Below, piece by piece: positions 33,215 through 42,411 of a stretch of DNA of 64,000 bases (position 1 is its first letter; every line of letters begins with the position of its first letter). Made by a program: the position numbers and the translations under genes. The notes beneath the pieces were generated by a model. That model saw only the letters and a list, made by a program, of their open reading frames with translations, had not been told where the DNA came from and did no database searches. This stretch comes from G963668435 sp963668435 (GTDB lineage Bacteria > Latescibacterota > Latescibacteria > Latescibacterales > Latescibacteraceae): positions 1,178,001-1,242,000 of the forward strand of contig CAXXSC010000008.1 of NCBI GenBank assembly GCA_963668435.2, given 5' to 3'.

Positions 33215-34042
33215 TCAGCCTTCCTCCCTGAGGCGTTCCCGGAGTTTCGCAAGCTCTTCATCAAGCACCGGTTTCTGTTTCACGGCAAGCTCGCCGACGA
33301 TGACTTTTCCGGCAAGCTCTTCATCGCTCATATCAGCTGATTTCGCAACAGGAACCGATATTTCTTTCAGCCAGTCGAACATCTCGGTGCTCGAACCTTT
33401 GCCGGTCTTCCTGCCGAACTGCACCGGACAGTGACTGACAATTTCAATGCATGAAAATCCTTTATGAGAAAGCGCCTTACGGATCGTCTTCGTTATCTGG
33501 AGGGCCTGAACGACAGTCCAGCGCGCCACGAAAGTCGCTCCCGCGGCAAGGGCAAGCTCGCTGATATCGAATTGGTTCTCGATGTTGCCATAGGGGCTTG
33601 TCATGGTCTTGAGGCCGTGGGGAGTCGTGGGCGCAACCTGGCCACCGGTCATACCGTAAATACCATTATTCACACAAATTACGGTCATATCGATATTACG
33701 GCGGGCCGCATGGATAAAATGATTTCCACCGATTGCCAGAAGGTCGCCGTCGCCAGAAATCACCATGACATTACGGTCCGGCCTGGCCAGCTTTACACCG
33801 GTGGCGAAAGCGAGCGGGCGGCCGTGAGTCGTGTGGAGTGTGTCGCCGTAAAACAGCGGGCTCGGTATCCATGCCGCGCAACCGATTCCCGAAACGAACA
33901 CGAAATCATCCATCGGAATCTTCTCTTCATCGATCGCGCGAAGGATCGACTGTGCAAGGATGCCGTTGCCGCAGCCAGGACAGTTGGCGGTGCGAACAGC
34001 CGAGGGCCTGAGATATTTGTGAAGTGGATGTGTCCCGTTCAC
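33215..34042 (-). CDS. korB: 2-oxoacid:ferredoxin oxidoreductase, beta subunit
   Basis: A 275-residue thiamine-diphosphate subunit. Marks: CPGCGNGIL (cluster-binding Cys), FVSGIGCAAW, VISGDGDLLAIGGNHFIHAARRN (ThDP/Mg motif GDG...N), NNGIYGMTGGQVAPTT, and a late SHCPVQFGRKTG with one more Cys. The start is GTG at 34042, which overlaps the korA stop as GTGA and has AGGGAG upstream. An apparent Met 29 codons earlier lies inside korA. It binds the substrate together with the alpha subunit. Confidence 0.92.
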   Translation of the reverse strand: MNGTHPLHKYLRPSAVRTANCPGCGNGILAQSILRAIDEEKIPMDDFVFVSGIGCAAWIPSPLFYGDTLHTTHGRPLAFATGVKLARPDRNVMVISGDGDLLAIGGNHFIHAARRNIDMTVICVNNGIYGMTGGQVAPTTPHGLKTMTSPYGNIENQFDISELALAAGATFVARWTVVQALQITKTIRKALSHKGFSCIEIVSHCPVQFGRKTGKGSSTEMFDWLKEISVPVAKSADMSDEELAGKVIVGELAVKQKPVLDEELAKLRERLREEG

Positions 34043-35208
34043 GATGCGATCTCCCTGACTTTGGCGAGGATGCTTTCGACACTGTGAAGCGTTCCGAGCG
34101 TCTCCGGTTCGAGGAAATGCACCGGGCATTCTGCGGCGGCGCGCACGTATGGCAGCATCTGTCCGAGATTGTTTTCCAGCACGAGGATCGCTTTCACGCG
34201 GCGGGAAAGTTCCGCCACCTCTTTATCGGGGAAAGGCCATAACGTTATGGGCCTGAATGTGCCGACAGAGAGCCCTGCAGAATTCCCCACATCCACCGCC
34301 GAAAGAGCCGCCCGCCAGACTGTGCCGTAAGCAAAAATGGCGATATCCGCACCATCTGTCCTGTCCTCGACCATTACGATCTCGTCGCGATGGGAGTCGA
34401 TCTTCCCGGCGAGTTTTCGTATGAAATTGTCGAGAGCATAGGCATCGGTAACATTGCGTTTCCCGGTCTCGGTATGGCATGAGGAAGTCACATGGCTTTT
34501 GAACCCGTGCCCGAAAAGCGGCATGGGAGCGACATCCTCAGACAAAAAGCCCTGATCGGTTTCGCTGCTGAAACCATCGGGTGCAACAATGCGGTTCACG
34601 ATCTCTATCTCACTGGCAGGCGGAATGGTCACCGCCTCACGCATATGGCCGAGGAAAGCATCTGCCAGAACGAAAACGATGGTTCGGAAACGCTCTGCAA
34701 GATTGAATGCGAGAATTGTATGGTCGAACATCTCCTGTGGTGAGGCGGGTGCAATTGCGATGCTGCGGTACTCGCCGTGCGAGCCGTGCCCGGCCTGTAT
34801 GACATCGCCCTGAAGTTCAACCGAGGGAATCCCGGTGGTCGGCCCGCCGCGCTGGACATTGATCAGCACACAGGGTGTTTCGGTACCGACCGCATAACCA
34901 ACATGCTCGAGCATGAGGCTCACACCCGGTCCCGAGGTTGCAGTCATGGATTTCGCCCCGGTCCACGAGGCGCCGATGACAGCCGCGAGAGAACTGATCT
35001 CGTCCTCCATCTGGATGAAAACACCGTCGCAATCAGTCAGGGCAGGAAGACGGGCGGCCATGCGTTCCGCGATTTCCGAGGCCGGTGTAATCGGGTAACC
35101 GGCCATGAAACTGCATCCCGCGGCAAGAGCGCCCTCCGCACAGGCCGCATTGCCCTGCATGAAATGGGTTCCGCTCATGACACGTTTGCTGTCTATGCTG
35201 TTTTTCAT
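34039..35208 (-). CDS. korA: 2-oxoacid:ferredoxin oxidoreductase, alpha subunit
   Basis: A 389-residue subunit with GNAACAEGALAAGCSFMAGYPITPASEIAE, the substrate/ThDP side ATSGPGVSLMLEHVGYAVGTETPCVLINVQRGGPTTGIPS region, and the C-terminal transketolase-like domain VGTFRPITLWPFPDKEV. The lengths of the four subunits and the adjacent sucCD point to 2-oxoglutarate as substrate, not pyruvate; this is inference from context. The ATG at 35208 has GGGGAA upstream. It overlaps korB by four bases. Confidence 0.92.
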   Translation of the reverse strand: MKNSIDSKRVMSGTHFMQGNAACAEGALAAGCSFMAGYPITPASEIAERMAARLPALTDCDGVFIQMEDEISSLAAVIGASWTGAKSMTATSGPGVSLMLEHVGYAVGTETPCVLINVQRGGPTTGIPSVELQGDVIQAGHGSHGEYRSIAIAPASPQEMFDHTILAFNLAERFRTIVFVLADAFLGHMREAVTIPPASEIEIVNRIVAPDGFSSETDQGFLSEDVAPMPLFGHGFKSHVTSSCHTETGKRNVTDAYALDNFIRKLAGKIDSHRDEIVMVEDRTDGADIAIFAYGTVWRAALSAVDVGNSAGLSVGTFRPITLWPFPDKEVAELSRRVKAILVLENNLGQMLPYVRAAAECPVHFLEPETLGTLHSVESILAKVREIAS

Positions 35209-35239
35209 CACTTCCCCGTACAGAAATTCACGGAAGATA

Positions 35240-35500
35240 TCAGGTCTTTTCTATTACGATGGCAAAATCGGGACAGTACATCATGCAGATTCCGCAGGCG
35301 TTGCAGGCATCGGCGCGAACTGGCTCGGGCGGCCTGACACCGCGTTCAGTAAGGAATTCCGACCGTCCGTAGACATCGCGCGGACAGATATGGATACAGA
35401 GCCCGCAGCCCTCGGTCCCCTTGCAGAGCGCATGATTGATATAGATCCCGATACTGCCTTCTGCCATTGTAATCCGATTCTCCATCGTCAGATCATTCAT
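35240..35500 (-). CDS. korD: Ferredoxin-type subunit (two [4Fe-4S]) of the 2-oxoacid oxidoreductase
   Basis: An 86-residue protein with two cluster motifs: C-x5-C-x2-C-x3-CP (CKGTEGCGLCIHICP) and C-x2-C-x2-C-x3-CP (CNACGICMMYCP). This matches the KorD/delta subunit, which passes electrons out of the complex. It is the first gene of the korDABC-sucCD unit, 31 bases before korA. Alternative Met starts at 35485 and 35467 are possible and would shorten the N-terminus. The upstream 164 bases are AT-rich, but I could not fix a promoter. Confidence 0.9.
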   Translation of the reverse strand: MNDLTMENRITMAEGSIGIYINHALCKGTEGCGLCIHICPRDVYGRSEFLTERGVRPPEPVRADACNACGICMMYCPDFAIVIEKT

Positions 35501-35664
35501 TTAAACGTATGTTATTGAAAGTATGTATTATTACCCTGTTATGCAAGAGTATTTGGAATGCATTTTACGCTGCTCTCTTATCATGCGAAATTATTGTTAA
35601 TGCGGATATTTTTTCTGCCCAGCCAATCCTGCATAACAGCCGCGTGTCAAGGTGTTCCGGTTTA

Positions 35665-36639
35665 TCATTTCGGATCGTTCACCACATTCACTGCGTCACA
35701 GTCAAGAAATGCCCGCACATTTGCAACCACAATATCCATAAGGCGTGTGCGGGCCGCAAGGGTTGCCCAGCCGATATGGGGTGTGATCAGACAGTTTTTC
35801 GCGCCGATCAGGGGATTGCCGTTTCTCGGCGGTTCCTCAGTGAGAACATCGAGCCCCGCACCGGCAATATCACCGTTTTCGAGTGCGCGGGCAAGATCAT
35901 CATCGACAATCAGCGGACCACGGCCGGTGTTGATAAGCAGCGCGCTCTTTTTCATCATCGCGAGCGTTTTGCTGTTGATCATGCCTTTCGACTGCTCAGT
36001 CAACGGGCAGTGAAGGGATACGATGTCACTTTCTCTGAACAGGTCCTCAAGGCCGGCAACACGCATATCGGGGCCATCCGGCTCGACACGGCTTCTGTTG
36101 TTGATCAGCAGTTTCATGCCGAATGCCCGGGCGACCTCGCCGACACGGCGTCCAATACGGCCGTAACCGACAATGCCCATTGTAAGGCCGTCCAATTCGG
36201 CAAGCGGCGCCTCCCAGAAACAGAAATCCGGCGAGGATGCCCATGCACCGTTCGTGACGCTCTCGCTGTGACGTGTCACCTGCTGGGTGAACGCAAGGAT
36301 GAAGGCAAATACAGTCTGGACCACGGAATTTGTGGCATACAGCGGCACATTGGTGACCGGAATACCGCGACTGTCCGCCTCGGCAAGGTCGACAACGTTG
36401 TAGCCGGTCGCCATGACACCGATATAGCGAAGTTTCGGGAGCTGATCGAGTACATTGCGGTCAAGCACGGTCTTGTTGGTGAGAATTATATCGGCATCTT
36501 TGGCACGCTCGATGATGTCAGCAGGCGCTGTCCGCTCATGAACCGTACAGTCACCAAGCGCCGCAAGGGGATCCCAGCTTAAATCGCCGGGATTTAAAGT
36601 ATAGCCGTCCAGAACGACAATGACGGGCTTTTCACTCAT
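35665..36639 (-). CDS. D-2-hydroxyacid dehydrogenase (glycerate dehydrogenase-like)
   Basis: A 324-residue NAD-dependent enzyme. The Rossmann motif is GIVGYGRIGRRVGEVARAFG. Catalytic Arg and Glu lie in INTGRGPLIVDDDL and GLDVLTEEPP, and the His in LITPHIGWAT. The shape matches glycerate/hydroxypyruvate-type dehydrogenases; the substrate cannot be fixed. It lies 16 bases after the Tat-exported aldo/keto reductase gene on the same strand. Confidence 0.9.
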   Translation of the reverse strand: MSEKPVIVVLDGYTLNPGDLSWDPLAALGDCTVHERTAPADIIERAKDADIILTNKTVLDRNVLDQLPKLRYIGVMATGYNVVDLAEADSRGIPVTNVPLYATNSVVQTVFAFILAFTQQVTRHSESVTNGAWASSPDFCFWEAPLAELDGLTMGIVGYGRIGRRVGEVARAFGMKLLINNRSRVEPDGPDMRVAGLEDLFRESDIVSLHCPLTEQSKGMINSKTLAMMKKSALLINTGRGPLIVDDDLARALENGDIAGAGLDVLTEEPPRNGNPLIGAKNCLITPHIGWATLAARTRLMDIVVANVRAFLDCDAVNVVNDPK

Positions 36640-36655
36640 ATTTGTTCATTTCCTT

Positions 36656-37870
36656 TCACAAAGTATCATAGTATTCCTGGGAATCCTTGAGTTGTTCGAA
36701 TTTCGAGGGGTCCTCCTCGGGAACAAGTTTCACTTTCATTCCGGCAAGAGGCAGATTGTCCCTGACAAGTTCCTCGTTGATCATATCGGAGTTGACACAG
36801 CTGAGATTCGGATTCTGAAGTGCCCAGAGATAGGCCTTTTTCGGGATCGACATCCGTCCGGGGATGATATGGTCAAGTTTTTTCAGGCGCGATTTCGGCA
36901 TATATATTTTCGGCTTGCGGTTTGGATAAACCGCCCGGGCCACTTTCATGCCGATCACACCGACACCATTCTCCCACGCCTCGTTTATCGCGGCATCGAC
37001 AAAATCGCCATTGATGACATTGTAGGCGATCATGGCAGCGTCGTAGCGTCCCGATTTCACCGCGGCAGAGAGAATTCCCGCTGAATCGGAATGTGCCGAG
37101 AGCCCGACAAAACGAATCTTCCCCTCCTTCTTGAGCCTGTCCATTGCCTCGTGAAGTTCGGGTATCTGAAGTTCCTCCGGTGAATTGGCACCATGCGGGC
37201 ACATGAACAGGTCGAGGTAGTCGGTCTTCAGACGCTTGAGGCTTTCCTCGCAGGACTGGATAACATGATCGTAATAGACTTTCCTGCGGTCGATCTTTGC
37301 ACCGTAGTGTTTCTCCATCACGTTTGAACGAAAGGTTTTGAGCACCTCGTTCACCTGCCCGGCGAAATAAACGCCGAAATAGGTAGTCTTGAGAATACGG
37401 CGGCGCTCCATTGTTTCGAGGATCTCGGCATCGATCTTCTTTTTTTCGCTGTCACTCAACTCCTGATAAAGCCCGGCGTAAAATTCATTCCTGCTGTTGT
37501 CGAACACACTGACTTTCGAGTTGAGAAACACTTTCTCGCGCATGGATGAACGGCCAACAATCTCCCCATAGCCCATCTCGCTCCGACCTCTGCCGTAAGC
37601 AGGCGATGTGTCAAGATAGTTCAGCCCCATGTCGATGGCGAGCTCAACATGTTTGAAATTCGTCGGTGAAATCGTGTTGCCGCCCATGACCACCTCGGAA
37701 ACCATGAATCCGGTGCGTCCAAGACGGCGGTAGCTCATGTTGTCCTGGCGGTTCCGGTATTCGGACGGCCGCAGTGTCACAGGTGCCGCTTTCGCAGTAT
37801 CGTTTCCATTCAGCGCAGCCAATGCCGTTCCCGCGGCAGCGCCGATAAACTGACGTCGTTTAACGTTCAT
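36656..37870 (-). CDS. Tat-exported aldo/keto reductase-family protein
   Basis: A 404-residue protein. It has a twin-arginine start (VKRRQFIGAAAGTALAAL), then the aldo/keto reductase barrel: MGGNTISPTNFKHVELAIDMGLNYLDTSPAYGRGRSE (catalytic Asp and Tyr region), the Lys in VFLNSKVS, and DYLDLFMCPHGAN with the His. Export by Tat suggests it folds with NADP(H) in the cytoplasm before transport. The ATG at 37870 with GGGGG upstream is preferred to a Met six codons earlier. It sits 14 bases after the ceramidase-like gene. Confidence 0.88.
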   Translation of the reverse strand: MNVKRRQFIGAAAGTALAALNGNDTAKAAPVTLRPSEYRNRQDNMSYRRLGRTGFMVSEVVMGGNTISPTNFKHVELAIDMGLNYLDTSPAYGRGRSEMGYGEIVGRSSMREKVFLNSKVSVFDNSRNEFYAGLYQELSDSEKKKIDAEILETMERRRILKTTYFGVYFAGQVNEVLKTFRSNVMEKHYGAKIDRRKVYYDHVIQSCEESLKRLKTDYLDLFMCPHGANSPEELQIPELHEAMDRLKKEGKIRFVGLSAHSDSAGILSAAVKSGRYDAAMIAYNVINGDFVDAAINEAWENGVGVIGMKVARAVYPNRKPKIYMPKSRLKKLDHIIPGRMSIPKKAYLWALQNPNLSCVNSDMINEELVRDNLPLAGMKVKLVPEEDPSKFEQLKDSQEYYDTL

Positions 37871-37884
37871 CCGGTCACCCCCTT

Positions 37885-39309
37885 TCAATTTCGTTCCGGT
37901 TTTTCTGTAACCGAGGCTTCGAGCCGCCGGACACCGTCACTGACCTTTTTCTCGACACTTTCCGTGAAATACCCCGAGAACGGTGTATTCTCATTCGATC
38001 GTCCGGCCTCATACCCGCCCTCACGCAGAATCTGCCAGGTGGGAAGGTATCCGAACTCATGGCTGTTGTAACCGCTGACCCAGACCGAATGATATTCCTG
38101 AAACTCCGATTTGAATTTCAGCGCCCATTCGACCACCGGTTCGCCGGGAAGGCCGATCAGCAGAAGTTCACGCCCGATCCTCATAGCCTGAAGCGGGCAA
38201 TCGAGCGTTGTCTGTATCGGAAGCCCCTTGTCGAGACGGTCGAGCAGGAAACGCGCTTTACGGGCCTCGCTCGAAGTTCCCGCAGCTTGGCCCTCAAGTG
38301 TGGCGCGTTCAGAGATCGGCCCGAAATCGAGAACAACTTCCTCATAGGCGCTTTCGATTGTCCCGGTCAAGGGAACGCTTTCACCTTCGAGTGATTCAAG
38401 GACCGCATCCGCGAGCGTTCGACCGTGCCCCATGGCATATTCACGCTGATAGCGGGCATTGGGCACAAGCTGACCGCAGCAGCCCTGCATGAACAGGCAT
38501 ACCGCGCCGGGCACCGCATCCTCTACATATTTCTGCGCGAATCCCGGATAATCCCCGGAAATATTGTACTCAAAAAGTGTGATGGGATGGCAGGCATAGC
38601 CGAACAGGACTGCCTTAAGCGAACCGTCGCTGCCAGCCACCTTGATCACAGGCACAGTGTCATCACGGGGACCTCCGGTATAGTATGACGACGGGCCGGA
38701 ACGGTAGACAATGCCCCCATCTGTCGGACGGCGTCTGCTGACCGAAAACGGGCGCGGCCGGGCAGTGGCAAACGACAGTACGGCATAGTCGAGGTCGCTT
38801 ATGGCACTGTCGACAGCCTCAACGACACGATCTTCAAGCCAGGAAATATACGCTTTTATTTTCGTATCGCGGTACTCATACATGTCCTCGGGGAAATTAT
38901 AGAACGGTATCTTGAATGAGCGGGTTTCAGGACCGCAGTGCGTGTGGGAACTGTTGAGAAGGAGCGCGTTACGGGGCAAACCGTATTTTTTTTGCACACG
39001 GGCGGCAATCCTGTCGGAGGATTCCTTTTCGAAACCGATCAGGTCGGATGTCACGATAACAACCCGCTGTCCTCTGCCGTCCTCAAGTGCCAGGGCTTTC
39101 GCATGAATATCAAGCAAGACACCAGCGGAGGGCTCCACCCTGCTCCCATAGCCGCCCATCCAGACCGGCTCCTCGGGAGTAATCGAAACACTCGCAGCTC
39201 CTGCTTTCCATGCGCTGTAACCTGAACATGGAAAACTGCAGAGAGCCACAAACGCCAGTGCGAGAACAAAAATGCCGCATATCGAACCTGATTCGGTGTA
39301 TCGTTTCAT
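37885..39309 (-). CDS. Secreted neutral/alkaline ceramidase-like protein
   Basis: A 474-residue protein with a signal peptide (FVLALAFVALCSFPCSGYSA). The N-terminal domain of the neutral/alkaline non-lysosomal ceramidase family follows: AGAASVSITPEEPVWMGGYGSR, HAKALALEDGRGQRVVIVTSDLIG, ALLLNSSHTHCGPET (metal ligand His), and YACHPITLFEYNISGDYPG. The full C-terminal Ig-like ceramidase domain is missing, as in many FCB homologues whose substrate is unknown. GGAGGTG before the ATG at 39309 supports this start. Ceramide hydrolysis is not proved. Confidence 0.85.
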   Translation of the reverse strand: MKRYTESGSICGIFVLALAFVALCSFPCSGYSAWKAGAASVSITPEEPVWMGGYGSRVEPSAGVLLDIHAKALALEDGRGQRVVIVTSDLIGFEKESSDRIAARVQKKYGLPRNALLLNSSHTHCGPETRSFKIPFYNFPEDMYEYRDTKIKAYISWLEDRVVEAVDSAISDLDYAVLSFATARPRPFSVSRRRPTDGGIVYRSGPSSYYTGGPRDDTVPVIKVAGSDGSLKAVLFGYACHPITLFEYNISGDYPGFAQKYVEDAVPGAVCLFMQGCCGQLVPNARYQREYAMGHGRTLADAVLESLEGESVPLTGTIESAYEEVVLDFGPISERATLEGQAAGTSSEARKARFLLDRLDKGLPIQTTLDCPLQAMRIGRELLLIGLPGEPVVEWALKFKSEFQEYHSVWVSGYNSHEFGYLPTWQILREGGYEAGRSNENTPFSGYFTESVEKKVSDGVRRLEASVTEKPERN

Positions 39310-39356
39310 GACCACCTCCACTGTCTCGTTCCTGTTTCGGAAATTTCTTTATCCGG

Positions 39357-42311
39357 TCATTTCTGACAGGCGTAGTGCAGATAATTCAGAAACAGATGTT
39401 TCGCCACGTAGGCGCTCGGTATGTCCTTGTTGAGATTCGGCAGAATATCCAGTGTAGAGAGAATAATCTCCCCCTCACCGAATGGAATTGTTGTCAGCGC
39501 AGTGCCGACCTCACCATTGCTCCCTGAAACCGCGGCAACAATAGTCTGGACTCCCGGCATTATCAGGCCGTAACGGGGGCGGCCGGGTTGGTAAAACACC
39601 TGGTATTCCCAGTTGAATGCGGTTTTTTCAGGAAGGCCCGAAAGGAGCTTGTGATCTCCCGCGATGAAATTGCCTTTTCTGATATCGAGCCGTTCGAGAT
39701 CATCGGAGTCTTGAACCGTGCCGTTCGCGAGAAGTGCGGCGATCCTGTCGGCGCCATCGAGTACTATTGCCGTTGCACCGCCCGCGACTCGTTCCATTAT
39801 CGGCGCGAGATCACTGGTTTCCTGAATATCATTCTTTCCGATAACGATATAATAAATATTCTCCTGATCGGGTGTCAACCGGGGCAGACCCGACCCAAAT
39901 GTCCTTATCAGGAATTTGTTTATCTCACCGCTCTCATCTATGATCGCGGCATTAGCATGAATGCCGCCTTTGCTGGAATTGATAACGAACACCTTCTCGA
40001 ATCCATAGGCCTTGATGTTACCGTCCTTATCTTTCAGCACCGCTTCACAGGTAGCATAACCATGTTTAAGCGGCATGGTGCAACTGATATTATCGGCAAG
40101 CAGCTGCCCGTATTCCTCGCCGCCGGACACCTTGCCCTTCATGGACTGACTGGCGATCTCCGACTCATCCTGGAACCGCACAATAATATCAAAATCGAAC
40201 GTGCCTTTCAGGTTCCCTTCATTGATGAGGTAAAAATCGAAAATCGCACTTCCGCTGGCCCTGACAATCTTGTTCCGAGCTTTGATAGCAATATAGGTCG
40301 GCTGGTTGTAATAATTGAGGATCTTGGGATCGCCGACAGGGTTGCGGTACATATCCGCCACCTGCCCCTGGTTGACAATATTTGTCGCTGCCCAGCCGTT
40401 TATTGTATAAGCGTCATCGGTGTTACCCGCCCGGATGTTCTCGATGATACGGCCGTGATAATACATCGCGACATTTCCGAGCGAGGTCGTCAGATCATCA
40501 ACTGTCGGGAAATACTTGTCGAAACCATTAGTTTCAAGGAATTTGTTCCACGAATTGTACCAGTCGAGGTAATATTTGCTCATCCAGCCTTTAGGCTGCT
40601 TATCCTGATATGCATCCTTTATCAGTTCCAATCGCTGCGGGGCATAAACTCCGCCATCCTCACCCCAGAACACGATCTCGTTTTTCTTGCCGGTATAGCG
40701 GAGATAATCATGCGGCCCGTTGTAAAATTGATCGGAGTATCCGAATGTCGGCGTATGATTGTGCATGTCATACCAGCCGCTGTAATGTTCGGTGTCATCA
40801 TAGGGCTTGAAAAAGAGCCTCTCGTAACTTTCCTCGGGCGGCTCCTCCCAGAACCCGGAAATAAATGTCAGAATTCGGGACGGATCGTAATGCCTGACCA
40901 TATGCATGGCCTGCCAGTCGGATTCAGTAAACTTGTTCGGCGTCCTGTTCTGAAGGTTGTAGATTATCATCGAGGGGCGTGACCGGTCGCGGACAACCAT
41001 CCTGAGCAGTCTCCGCAGACGCACCTTTCTGGCGAACTCATCCTCGGGATCGGCACCCTCGAGACTCCAACCGCCCGGTTCCTCGTAGGTGAGAAGGCCA
41101 AGCCTGTCGGCGGCATCGAGAGCAGCGGGCTGTCCGATGGCACGGTGAAAATTCATGTAATTAAGGCCGAGTTCCTTGGCGGTTTTTATATCTTTTTCGG
41201 CAAGCCTGCCTACTGGCGCGACACCATTATCCGGCCAGAACCCCCAACTCATCCCACCTCTTAGAACAATGCGTTTATCGTTGAGATAGAGACGCTGGTC
41301 ACCTTTCTTTTTGCCGATATCGAACCAGCGGAAACCGAACTGCCTGCGAAACGTGTCGACAGCGGCATCGTCATCCGCCTCAAAACGAAGCTCCGCTGTA
41401 TAGAGATTGGGATTATCGAGATCCCATCGAAGGACTTTACCCGGCTTTGCGTTGATTGTGATCTCGGTACCTTTCGTATCGATCTTCAGTTTCATTTTTC
41501 TTGACCATGTTTTCGCGGTACTGCCTTTCGGTGGGATCAGTGTAACACCAAGAACACCCCGGACTTCGAAACCCATCAGATTATCAATCGCGGCAACGAT
41601 ATCGACTCTATCGATTTCCGGTTTGTTAAGGATGTGGACATCCTTGATATAGACACGGTCGACCATGCGCAGTGTTACCGGCCCGGTGATTCCGCCGAAA
41701 CCATGGGAGGCCGGAAGATTGTATGAGCCCCATTTCTGGGCCTTTCGGTCGTTCCAGTCGAAATTTCCGCAGGGATCGGTGATACGCACCGCGATCTCGT
41801 TCCGTTTTCCGAACAGCACAGCATTGCTGATATCAACCGAGAACGGTGTGTTGCCTATAACATCGTAGCCGACCAACTGACGATTCACGAATATCTCGGC
41901 ACGGAGATAGACCGACGCGAAATCGAGAAATATCCGCTTACCCCTGTATTCCGTCCCGATAGAAACGGAGGTTGTCCACCAGGAGACTCCACGGTAATCA
42001 CCGTCCCCATCATAGGCTTCCGCCGTTTCACTCCAGAACTCACCCTCGATCGTGGCAGGCAGAAACACGCGGGTCTCCGCTTTCTCATTAAGCGAATCCC
42101 AGCCTTCACTCGGCGGATTGACTTCGAGTGAATCGACACTGACAGGCGGGAGATGGAGTGTATCATTTTCCCAGTTCGCATTCACATCACGGTAAACATA
42201 CCAATGCGAATGGGACAGATCGATTTCCATCCTGTCTGCTTCCGCGATACCGGCACAGGCACAAATAAGAGCAAAAACGATTACTACACGGAATGACACA
42301 GTGGTACGCAT
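39357..42311 (-). CDS. Secreted glycoside hydrolase family 2-like protein with altered acid/base site
   Basis: A 984-residue protein with a signal peptide (VVIVFALICACAGIAEA). Domains: a sugar-binding jelly roll (about 25-215), an Ig-like beta-sandwich and the TIM barrel (YLNDKRIVLRGGMSWGFWP, GLNYMNFHRAIGQPAALDAADRLGLLTYEE). C-terminal beta domains follow. In GH2 enzymes the acid/base Glu sits in a motif like WSLGNE; here the same place reads YNLQNR, so the Glu is lost. A likely nucleophile Glu remains in FWGEDGGV. It may be inactive, bind sugars or use a different mechanism. GGGGGAA precedes the ATG. Confidence 0.8.
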   Translation of the reverse strand: MRTTVSFRVVIVFALICACAGIAEADRMEIDLSHSHWYVYRDVNANWENDTLHLPPVSVDSLEVNPPSEGWDSLNEKAETRVFLPATIEGEFWSETAEAYDGDGDYRGVSWWTTSVSIGTEYRGKRIFLDFASVYLRAEIFVNRQLVGYDVIGNTPFSVDISNAVLFGKRNEIAVRITDPCGNFDWNDRKAQKWGSYNLPASHGFGGITGPVTLRMVDRVYIKDVHILNKPEIDRVDIVAAIDNLMGFEVRGVLGVTLIPPKGSTAKTWSRKMKLKIDTKGTEITINAKPGKVLRWDLDNPNLYTAELRFEADDDAAVDTFRRQFGFRWFDIGKKKGDQRLYLNDKRIVLRGGMSWGFWPDNGVAPVGRLAEKDIKTAKELGLNYMNFHRAIGQPAALDAADRLGLLTYEEPGGWSLEGADPEDEFARKVRLRRLLRMVVRDRSRPSMIIYNLQNRTPNKFTESDWQAMHMVRHYDPSRILTFISGFWEEPPEESYERLFFKPYDDTEHYSGWYDMHNHTPTFGYSDQFYNGPHDYLRYTGKKNEIVFWGEDGGVYAPQRLELIKDAYQDKQPKGWMSKYYLDWYNSWNKFLETNGFDKYFPTVDDLTTSLGNVAMYYHGRIIENIRAGNTDDAYTINGWAATNIVNQGQVADMYRNPVGDPKILNYYNQPTYIAIKARNKIVRASGSAIFDFYLINEGNLKGTFDFDIIVRFQDESEIASQSMKGKVSGGEEYGQLLADNISCTMPLKHGYATCEAVLKDKDGNIKAYGFEKVFVINSSKGGIHANAAIIDESGEINKFLIRTFGSGLPRLTPDQENIYYIVIGKNDIQETSDLAPIMERVAGGATAIVLDGADRIAALLANGTVQDSDDLERLDIRKGNFIAGDHKLLSGLPEKTAFNWEYQVFYQPGRPRYGLIMPGVQTIVAAVSGSNGEVGTALTTIPFGEGEIILSTLDILPNLNKDIPSAYVAKHLFLNYLHYACQK

Positions 42312-42411
42312 GGATTCCCCCAGAAACGGACAAAGTCGTTACATAATTTATTGAATGCAAGATATAGTAAGGAACAGCGAAACACAAAGGAGGATTTATG
42401 CAAAAAGAGGT

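Noticed and set aside
33215..34129. Longer korB beginning at 34129
   Set aside because: The added part lies inside korA and is not conserved; the GTG at 34042 overlaps the korA stop and has a ribosome site.
39588..40982. Plus-strand open frame over the GH2-like gene
   Set aside because: Antisense frame with no motif and no ribosome site.
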